Of a DNA stretch of 64,000 bases, positions 56,901-64,000 are shown in pieces. The notes beneath the pieces were generated by a model. The model had not been told where the DNA came from, did not search any database, and saw only the letters and a list, made by a program, of their open reading frames with translations. Both the position numbers and the translations under genes were made by a program. The DNA comes from Blastobasis lacticolella (Eukaryota > Arthropoda > Insecta > Lepidoptera > Blastobasidae). Position 1 is the first letter of the stretch. Each line of letters begins with the position of its first letter. The stretch is from assembly GCA_905147135.1 (NCBI GenBank), contig LR990050.1:19652001-19716000 (forward strand), given 5' to 3'.

Positions 56901-59794
56901 GAACTCCTTATTAGTACCGATGATGAAATTGATTGGCGAATTTCAGTTCAATGAAAATGCGCCCGACTATCAGGTAATATTCGTCATCATCCGTCATGAG
57001 GTGCACAGCCGGGATATTGAGTCCAAGATAATTGTTATTATTATTAATCATCATAAATTATTTCAAGTAAATAAATGGACCCAGACCGTCTAAACATCTA
57101 CGATTTCGTTTAGGTTTCTTGTTACAAAAATGCAAAAATAATGTGACGACAAAGACCGAAGGACAAACGACGACCCTGAGAAGTATAGTTGGTTAATACC
57201 CGGTCTGCCACGCAGAGGTCCTGCTTCGGTTCCCTGCCGAGAAGAAATTAAAATGATGTGCTGCGTGTCCCCGACTTTTCTTCCTCTATTTCGCCCGGTC
57301 TTCAGCTTCCGCCCGTCGTAAGCCATTGGCTCTCGCATCCGACTCGGTGATGTCAATCTACCACTTCCTTTGGGATCTCTTTCCTGATACCGACCAAGGG
57401 GCCGTTTAATGTTACCCTTAATTGACATCAGTTTTCCTGGGAACAACTCATTCAGGACTTCAATTGACCTATCACTTGTGTGACATATTGACACCATCCT
57501 GTTGAAAAAGTATACCAAGGCATTGTCTACTCGCGAACTTTCTTCAATGACTTTAGGCACTCTTATTTCTGGTGAACGACCAGAACCGTTGTTTCTTACA
57601 GTCGATCTCGCCTGCTCAAATATCTGAATCCATTTTGACTGACATTTGCACGGGTGTTAGATGAATCTATTACAAATTCAATTCCCCGCGATTGACCGAC
57701 GCGCTGTTATTTGCTGATTTATTGTTTTGATAAGCTCTCACACAATATGTACGCTGTGCTCGGCTGTATGACTCTATTGCAATTGAATATCTACGTCCCA
57801 GGAATTCTACGTAGACCAATATATTTTGTTTATATTTTTTGGGTATATATATATACCAAAAAAAATTTGACGACCTGAGTGGTTCAATGGTCAACATGGT
57901 CTGCCACGCAAGAGGTCCCGGGTTCGATTCCCGGCCGGGCAGAAATTGAAATGATGAATTTTAATTTCTGTTACGGGTCTGGGTGTTCTATGTTAAATAA
58001 GTATGTATTTAAAAGTATTTAAGTAGTATATCAGTTATCTAGCACCCATAGCACAAGCTTTGCTTAGTTTGGCGCTAGATGGCGCTGTGTGAATTTGTCC
58101 ACGAATATTTATTTTTATTTTATTTATTAATATAGTTTTATGTTGCGCGCTATTGATGACGGTAATGTTGAACCTAGCAATATATTAATACAAGCATTTG
58201 ATTACAATAGTCATAAAGTTAATAGTGTATGTTTTGTTGCAGCTGTTGAATTTGTATTTAGCGTGCTGGGGAGGTTCACTGACGATTGTCTTGCCAACCG
58301 CCCGGTATGGCCTGGCGACCCTTCTGGAAAAGATTACCAAGAATCCGTCAATGATAAAAGAGGCTAAGGAGAAAACCAAGTACAAAATGATGAAAATAAC
58401 ACTGCCAAGGATAAAAATCAAAGCGAATATTGACTTGCTCGATGAACTAGTTAAAGTAATTTACGAATATTTATATAAATTAACTATTAGTATAATTAAA
58501 ATATCTAAGCGTACATAAGGACAGACGGTGGGATGCGACTTTGTTGATTATATGATAAAACAAAGTGGCGTACAAAAAAACTAGTATAAAATTTATACTA
58601 AAATCTGCCAGATTGCCTTGTCCTATTTGGTTATGGTAATTATGTATTTAAATGGGTAATTTGCAACAGAATTCGCTGGAATTCTCATTCTATAAATTTT
58701 TTTATATATTTGAAGACGTGTTCACACATTGTACGTAGCGTGATTGATATGGCAAGTCGTGATTTTGGATATTATTTGTTCACGAAATAAGACAAGTCAG
58801 TCTGGACATTTCATAAATGTAATTAAAGATACGCTCGAAACACCCTTGTCTTTTTCTTCTTCTTCTCAGTCTTAGCACTCTTGGCAGAGTGGTCGCGGTC
58901 ATTCTTCCCTCATTGCTGTTTTTCTTGTACACTCGTGAAAGGGCCCATTAAAAGCCTTTCTTACTTGGTCCGTCCACTGCGTTGGAGATCTGCCTCGGAA
59001 CCTGTTGTCTAAAATACAATAATTTATTATTGATTTTTCTCGTAACGAACGAAAGGCGGATATAATGACGTATTTACGTTTGGACATCTGTTGCACCTTG
59101 ACCTTTTATATCGGAAATACATTTCAGATTGGCATCCGAACAGTTCTCAACAATCTTAGCTCTGGTTTGGACGAAATTATCAACAAAAATCCTCCAGATT
59201 CTAAAGACGTGCCGGCCTTGAGTAATATAAAACAAAAAGTGGTATTAGATGTCGACGAGACTGGTTCCTTCAGACATCGGTATTCAGGTGAGCATTTTAC
59301 AATAGAGAGAATATGAGCAAGCTCCCACATGCAAGCTCCCACATGATGAAAAGTAATCACCGCCGCCCGTAACACCCGGAAATTCCTTTTACATAAGCAT
59401 AGGCTCGTTTCTTGAAGATTCCAAAGTATTTGCCGGCCTTTGAGATAGGTACGGTCACGTTCATAAGTGCATGATCACCCTAAATAAAGGTATCAAGATG
59501 GACTGTTATCTAGTGATAACGATGATGGTGTCAAGTCTAGTTAGAATAGAAATAAAGTCAGTAAACTATTGTATTTCAGAAGACGACATAGTCCGGAGTA
59601 ATCAAGAAAGAATTTATCTCGATGACCCGAGAAACTTTAATTTCGTGGTGGACCACCCGTTCCTATTCATCGTGAACGTTATGGGCAGCGGTGCGGACTT
59701 TGGAACCCGGAGGACGTCTATATCGGAAAAACCTGTGGTTGAATTGAAAGAACTCTTCGTCGGCGCTTATTATGGTCCCCAAAAATTTGATTGA
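53944..59794 (+). CDS. Serpin-family protein, eight exons, probably non-inhibitory
   Basis: Serpins are suicide inhibitors of serine proteases, and some have lost inhibition. Exons, all with GT-AG borders: 53944-54129, 55514-55657, 56206-56409, 56496-56594, 56836-56973, 58243-58455, 59128-59287, 59580-59794. Introns are phase 0 except the last (phase 1). The joined product is 452 residues, long for the usual 370-420. Landmarks in order: N-T-V-V-S-P-L-A-A (strand 6B/helix B), H-A-T-G-A-S-K-A-E-L, N-N-I-F-V, V-V-V-N-A-A-Y-F-K, V-P-M-M (strand region after s3A), L-T-I-V-L-P, L-P-R-I-K-I, the hinge V-V-L-D-V-D-E-T-G-S, and the signature F-V-V-D-H-P-F-L-F-I-V. The start at 53944 is provisional. 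An acceptor-like tattatcttttcag ends at 54010 inside exon 1, so a true first exon may lie upstream. No clear signal peptide is seen. Exon chaining is my own reading of splice sites, not transcript evidence. Confidence 0.88.
54235..54725 (-). repeat. LINE ORF fragment in serpin intron 1
   Basis: The minus strand encodes R-S-R-I-E-Y-C-C-Q-L-W-D, L-Q-S-L-E-Y-R-R-R-V-A, V-L-Y-R-L-R-F-G-D and, after a frame change, P-A-S-V-F-A-D-H-Y-N-L-D-A-F-K. These are the last third of a LINE reverse-transcriptase ORF, of the same subtype as 52600-53020. Several frameshifts and stops are present. Confidence 0.7.
54800..55365 (+). repeat. RTE-like-2 and RTE-like-1 tails in serpin intron 1
   Basis: 54800-54980 is RTE-like-2 (tcgagagccaaaggcttatg, gaataccgggcgaaatggtg). 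55205-55365 is RTE-like-1 (ctggatgcggaagacacaaa, gggggaggcctatgtccagc, then (GAT)n). Confidence 0.6.
55728..56065 (-). mobile_element. SINE T2 in serpin intron 2
   Basis: Nearly full length, from ttgtgctctcgcgcacgagg to the head (complement of gattcgaacctgggacc and ccggccaccgacgctc). The extreme 3' end is missing. It is antisense to the serpin. Confidence 0.8.
56668..56745 (+). repeat. MITE-related fragment in serpin intron 4
   Basis: gaggcgctatcctaattggc resembles taaggcgctgtcctaattgg at 61956-61975, and gacgtccatcgacc resembles gacgtccaccgtacg near 62035. One arm only is preserved. Confidence 0.4.
57168..57425. repeat. SINE T1 remnant (+) and RTE-like-2 tail (-) in serpin intron 5
   Basis: 57168-57258 is a degraded SINE T1 head (ggtctgccacgcagaggtcc, then aagaaattaaaatgatg). 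57265-57420 is a minus-strand RTE-like-2 tail (cgcccggtcttcagcttccg, tggctctcgcatccgactcg). A 156-codon antisense frame crosses them and is not a gene. Confidence 0.55.
57869..58132 (+). mobile_element. SINE T1 in serpin intron 5
   Basis: A full-length, well-preserved copy in the same orientation as the serpin. It ends about 110 bp before the acceptor of exon 6. Confidence 0.85.
58850..59085 (-). repeat. LINE ORF C-terminal fragment in serpin intron 6
   Basis: The minus strand encodes N-R-F-R-G-R-S-P-T-Q-W-T-D-Q-V-R-K-A and, further on, R-K-T-A-M-R-E-E. This follows the R-G-R-P-x-x-x-W-x-D-x-V pattern of RTE-type LINE ends. It stops about 40 bp before exon 7. Confidence 0.55.
59236..59612 (+). 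other. Serpin hinge and reactive-loop coding region
   Basis: Exon 7 supplies V-V-L-D-V-D-E-T-G-S-F-R-H-R-Y-S and exon 8 continues E-D-D-I-V-R-S-N-Q-E-R. Taking the Gly as P15, positions P12-P9 are R-H-R-Y where inhibitory serpins carry small residues, usually Ala. A scissile bond near R-S would fall at P2-P1 by simple counting, so a one-residue uncertainty remains. Confidence 0.75.
59310..59390 (-). repeat. LINE-A tail scrap in serpin intron 7
   Basis: catgatgaaaagtaatcacc followed by gccgcccgtaacacc resembles the LINE-A tail core. It is very short. Confidence 0.35.
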
Positions 59795-59851
59795 GTAAAA
59801 CTAAAGAATATTTTATTTACTGCAACAAGAGTAAGGCGTGCATTATATGAA

Positions 59852-59922
59852 GCGTCGGTGATGCAGATTGCGCTGTCATCTCAAAATTGTATGAATTTTT
59901 AATGCGCGCGCCGACGCTTGAT
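59852..59922. repeat. Short inverted repeat in the serpin 3' flank
   Basis: aagcgtcgg near 59850 and ccgacgctt near 59912 form 9-bp inverted ends around about 50 bp, like a tiny MITE. It probably lies in the 3' UTR. Confidence 0.5.
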
Positions 59923-59969
59923 GTATTGAGGATTAATCAATGATTAAGGTAGAATTTGATAGGTTTGTT

Positions 59970-59975
59970 AATAAA
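59970..59975 (+). terminator. Candidate polyadenylation signal of the serpin
   Basis: The first AATAAA after the stop codon, 176 bp downstream in an AT-rich context. No transcript evidence is available. Confidence 0.4.
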
Positions 59976-61955
59976 ATCTAAACGCATTTTAATAGCAATG
60001 AGACCCAGTGAAAAACATTTTTGAAGTCTGTTTTGAAAAGCGTAAGTTGGGTTTGAAGGAAATTTCAAGCGCATTGAAACATGTGCTCTACAATGTCTTA
60101 CGTAAGGTTTACCGGGGTGCCGAATGACGTTATCTTACTTGCCAAAATCACGGTGTATTAGCGCATATATCTTCTCTGGTTTAAAAGACATCGTGATAAT
60201 TTCTTCATAGCCATTCATGTGCTAATAAGCAAGTATTCATTCATGTATTCATAAGCTAATAGAAAAGACACAAAAAAAAATCGTGGCTGATCCTCATTCG
60301 CGCCTAAATCCACAATAGTAATAATAGGTTGTAATAACAATAGGCTTTTAGTAGTAATACTGTTCGGCTCATGTTTAGGCTCATGTCTGATCCAGCTCAT
60401 CATGCACAGTTTTTTTTTGGAAATTTGTAATTATGCACCTTTATTTCGGTGGAGCAATCGGCATATCCGTTTGGTTTTGATTTTAATTTCTGTTACGGAA
60501 TAGCTCTCACTTTCTCCATCAATTGCTGCATACAACTTTTTCTAAATCTTCCCATATCTCTTCTTTCGTCAATTTTAATTTTTTTGTAAATAAATATAAT
60601 CATGTCAATAAACGATGCTCCCCAATACATCAACAGAATTTCCGAGTTACCAACACAGTCGCGTTCAAAAGTGTCTAATTTGACCCAATCAGAGCGGGCA
60701 TATCAAACGAAGTGACACAAAATTGACAATAATGGCCAACTAGCTGGCGCGTGGCGCACACGTGGGAGCTTAAAAAATCATAGCCCCAAAGGGGTTGGGG
60801 ACGGAATTGTTTTGTCGGTAGTTGCGACAGTGACAGAAGGGTTGCGACTACTGTCGCCAATTACGGGGGCATGGGGTTAATTGGCATTTTGAATTGGACT
60901 CAATTCAGTACACGAGCACTATTGGGATTAGTGTAAGGAGCTAAAGTGAAGTGAATTTCATTTTATTATATGGAACAATGAAAAAAAAAAATGATGTGAT
61001 AAATATTAAATAATGATCAAAATATGAAAAGATTATATGTATCCTATATATGTGTGCCAAACAATACAGTTTGCCACGGAATGAAACAAGCCGATGATAG
61101 TGTTATTAATTTATCAAAGAAGGAAAGTTATGGATATAGAATAGGAAGTTAAAATGGCACAGACCGACTGTTTTTGAAAACGAGCTCATGAGTGGAGATT
61201 CCGCGACCAGCAAGTATGGTAGGTACAGGACGCATTACGACCGGCGTAGTACAAATCTACTTCACACACAGTATAATCATCCAGGATGATGATGAAAACT
61301 ATATTTTCCATTACTATAGTGTAAGCCGTTGTATTGACTAGGATACTATTATTATTTATACTATTATTGATACTATTATTATTTATCATTTTTGGAACAA
61401 CGGCTAGGTGCAACTTCACGAGAACGGTCTTGCAATTCAGTTGAACACCAATCGAAATTCCGAATGATCTCATCTAAAACACGTTTGTGTCTCAAAACGA
61501 AGATCTTTGATCAGTAGTATTATATGTCAAAGTCACTCAGCGTGCGACGAAAAAAGCTATGCTCGGAGTTCCTTTACGTAATCAGATCAGAAATAAGGAT
61601 ATCCGTTAGCAGAACTAAGGGTCACAACACCGCATCATAGAAATCTACGACGTCGTACAGGGCATCGCGGAATTATCCGATGCTTTGCCGCATCATACAA
61701 AACTGCGATGCGACGACGCGCTACCGTTCAGTCAATGTTCACACTTCGAACAGGTGTGTAATTCAGAACAAGACGACTAATTACGACACCAATTATATAA
61801 TTTCTTTAATTGAGGAACGTCCCGTTCTTTGGGTATATCTTATTGGAAACTGAAGTCATGGTCGTTGCCTTCTTGTACGATGGCGTTGTGTTGAAATTTT
61901 TGCGCTGCGACACCGCTTCGTATTGCAGTGCGACGACGTGTTGTGACTACACCGT
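59976..61955. other. AT-rich intergenic stretch
   Basis: No gene or repeat match. I looked for a second copy of the serpin signature exon downstream and saw none. Short frames here have no domain. Confidence 0.45.
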
Positions 61956-61961
61956 AAGGCG

Positions 61962-62083
61962 CTGTCCTAATTGGCGATGGTTGGGCGACATTGGTCGTGC
62001 GACGGACGGTTTTGAGGTCTCCTATTGGTCAGCCGACGTCCACCGTACGACCATGTGCGCACGACCGCTGCCAATTAGGACAC
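61962..62083. mobile_element. About 120-bp imperfect inverted repeat (MITE-like)
   Basis: The ends gtcctaattggc (61964-61975) and gccaattaggac (62070-62081) are perfect. Inward similarity continues for about 45 bp (acattggtcgtgcgacgg versus acatggtcgtacggtgg). The GC-richer centre stands out from its surroundings. Confidence 0.65.
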
Positions 62084-62595
62084 CAACTAAGAGGCTAAAA
62101 AGTCGAGCAATATGAAATGTGTGTGTATCCAATGGCTGAGATTATGACGTAAATGATCATTTATCAATAACGCAAATCGACAAGTTCACAGAATTTCATG
62201 TGGAACAACCCCCTTGCGTAAGGGCCTTATCATAACCGCGGAAGCTTTACTCGATAAGTATAAACTTTGTAACATATTTTAATCCGACATCGGAAGCCGA
62301 TCCTTGACATTCCTGCGGACTAATTGAGTCCCGCGGGTGCTCCGCTGTCAGATTGTTGCCGGTTTTAAGCCCCACTCAACTATTGAAAGTATTTATTTCG
62401 GAGTTTATTGTTTGTAAATGTTGACACATTGACATTTATTCACTGATTGGTTATTGCATTTTGAGGGTAGGTGCTTTTAAAGTTATAGGATTCTGTACAT
62501 TCTGCGACATGTCTGTAAAAAGTATTTCAATAGAGACTAAACAAAACAATGTGTTTTGTAATTTATTGCAGGTACAGCTATTTATAGATTTATTA
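62084..62595. other. No gene recognised
   Basis: No repeat or coding match is seen. Confidence 0.4.
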
Positions 62596-62599
62596 TTAT

Positions 62600-62765
62600 T
62601 TGAAAAAAGGGCCGGGTGGGGGCGTAGAAGTTTGAGAAGATCAGAAATGTGTGAATGTGGAAGAGGCAAAAGATGTGTGTCAGGATTGTGGCCTGTGGCA
62701 CTCGATAGTCTCAGCCTATACTATGAGATGAAGGCGTGCGTATGTCTTTGTATTAAATATTATAA
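62600..62765 (+). repeat. LINE-type tail fragment
   Basis: See 51955-52115 for the matching copy. gtgtcaggattgtggcctgt and the atgaaggcgtgcgtatgtc end are the recognisable parts. A 103-codon frame crosses it. Confidence 0.4.
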
Positions 62766-62779
62766 GATGTAACCTCAGA

Positions 62780-63035
62780 CTCTTAGGCCGTGTGGTGTCC
62801 GGCAGAGTAGAATAGCACCAACCTCTTACACTTGTGGGTGTCGTACAAGGCGACTAATGTTTCCGAGGCAAAAGATCTAGAGTCTCCGTAGGCTGGAAAA
62901 TGGGCAGCAGCGTTTTCCATTGTTATATTTACAACACTGCGATCTCGTGGGCGTGGAGATTATGGCAATAACCTTCCCTCTCGTGGGAGAAGCCTTAAGT
63001 CCCGCAGTGGACTGTAATGAGCTGTGATGATGAAC
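62780..63035 (+). repeat. RTE-like-3 3' end (reference copy)
   Basis: A complete tail: ccgtgtggtgtccggcagag, tagaatagcaccaacc, ttgtgggtgtcgtacaaggc, gactaatgtttccgaggcaa, ggctggaaaatgggcagcag, ggcgtggagattatggcaat, ctctcgtgggagaagcctta, gtcccgcagtggactgtaat and gagctgtgatgatga. The trinucleotide-type tail is typical of RTE-like LINEs. Six copies in the window, both orientations. Confidence 0.7.
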
Positions 63036-63544
63036 CTCAGACCAAATAAGAAATAAAGACAAAACCCCGCAAAAACCATATCGATGCACGCAAAACTACG
63101 CCATGCTGGGTGTACTTATACAGTCATGGGCGCACACATTGACAATCAAACTATTGATAGAAATAAATTCTAAATGTGGTCTAAAATAGGTATCACTGGA
63201 ATAAAAAAGTTGGGTAAATGGGACGTCAAACCGAGCCTATGCCTCTAGTCCTCTTTTAACGGTGGATTTGAAATAAAAAATGTAACAATGAGAAGTTACT
63301 ATAGATAAAAGTAATGTTGTCTTGAATTCTGTTTTATTGCACTACACTTGTTTGTGTAACTTGTAAGTACTGTAAATCTAAATATCCAGGTGATCACTGC
63401 CGAATATACACTGGTCCATAGAACAATAACAATATACCATTTTCAATACTCATCTGCATATTTCATAGAGGTATTAGGGTTGTCACTGACTGTGATGAAA
63501 ATTCTTCAAATCCATATTTAAATATATTTAGTTTCGCTTTAGTT

Positions 63545-63640
63545 TAAACATTGGCACTTGATCGTGAAGAGTGGAAGACTCGGGGGGAGGCCTTTGCCCA
63601 GCAGTGGGATGATTCGGGCTAATATAATAATAATAATAGT
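63545..63640 (+). repeat. RTE-like-1 tail fragment
   Basis: gggggaggcctttgcccagc, agtgggatgattcgggct and (AAT)n at 63621-63639. Confidence 0.6.
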
Positions 63641-63912
63641 TTCGCTGCTATCAACTGGAAATTGATTATTATAATCGAATTTTAATTTATTCACATTGTC
63701 TGATTTGTTGGTGACAATTGGGCTGATGAAAATGTAATGTTTAATAGTCTAGACTCTAGCGAAAAATAGACTGAGAAACTGTCGTTATGTATGTTTAATT
63801 TTTCAGCAAGTATCAAAACATCGAAATCCGTTCAACCAAATGGACGCTATTGGAAGATGCCTGAACAAATATATTTTCGTCTTTTCACATTAAAATCTAT
63901 ACATATTTCCAA

Positions 63913-64000
63913 GCCGTGTGGTGTCCGGCAGAGTAGAATAGCACCAGCCCTTTACACTCGTAGGTATCATGCAAGCCCACTAATATTTTCTAGGCAAAGG
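63913..64000 (+). repeat. RTE-like-3 3' end, cut by the window edge
   Basis: Begins ccgtgtggtgtccggcagag and continues to aatattttctaggcaaagg, where the window ends. Confidence 0.75.

Noticed and set aside
57090..57560. 156-codon minus-strand frame as an antisense gene in the serpin intron
   Set aside because: It overlaps an RTE-like-2 tail and a SINE T1 remnant and has no domain.
59800..64000. Alternative serpin reactive-loop exons downstream
   Set aside because: Some insect serpins use alternative last exons, so I looked for another P-F-L-F signature downstream and saw none.
1..64000. A previously undescribed multi-gene system
   Set aside because: Apart from one serpin gene, the coding sequence recognised here belongs to LINE or hAT relics. 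No gene cluster is present.

Overview
This is intron-bearing, AT-rich animal DNA, most likely from a moth or butterfly. Three things point there: a spliced insect-type serpin gene, families of tRNA-derived SINEs and short LINE 3' ends in arrangements I associate with lepidopteran genomes, and a BED-finger hAT transposon relic. The taxonomic call is an inference from repeat style, not from a diagnostic gene. There is no bacterial-type gene organisation, no CRISPR array and no operon.

The only well-supported host gene is a serpin on the + strand, about 53.9-59.8 kb. It has eight exons that join in frame at GT-AG boundaries: seven introns, six phase 0 and the last phase 1. It ends in the serpin signature FVVDHPFLFIV. 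The reactive-loop hinge and two of the four shutter residues I could place are non-canonical, and the C-terminal beta hairpin carries about 18 extra residues. I infer a non-inhibitory or functionally diverged serpin.

The rest is mostly a graveyard of mobile elements. From left to right: 0-10 kb holds LINE 3' ends, two tRNA-derived SINE families (called T1 and T2 here), and a 5S-rRNA-like SINE head. 11.2-13.4 kb is a hAT transposase pseudogene with only three in-frame stops, a split BED-finger exon, a perfect 27-bp hairpin and a right terminus with clustered CCACT motifs. 14-29 kb has more SINE and LINE copies, a 122-bp GC-rich palindrome and a SINE with a perfect 21-bp target-site duplication. 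29-53 kb has RTE-like LINE tails, several hairpins, a 221-bp MITE nested in SINE T2, LINE-B copies nested in SINE T2, and two LINE open-reading-frame C-termini. 53.9-59.8 kb is the serpin, six of whose seven introns carry recognisable repeat material. 60-64 kb is AT-rich with one MITE-like inverted repeat and RTE-like tails.

The many short repeats containing the gacaaacaggcaagcggg-type core are explained from inside the window. In the longer copies (5.6-6.0, 46.6-47.0 kb) that core follows a reading frame with the LINE C-terminal pattern R-T-x-R-x-W-N-E-L-P-x-x-V-F-P. I found no convincing new multi-gene system. The most distinctive items are the unusual serpin and the nested and palindromic mobile elements.
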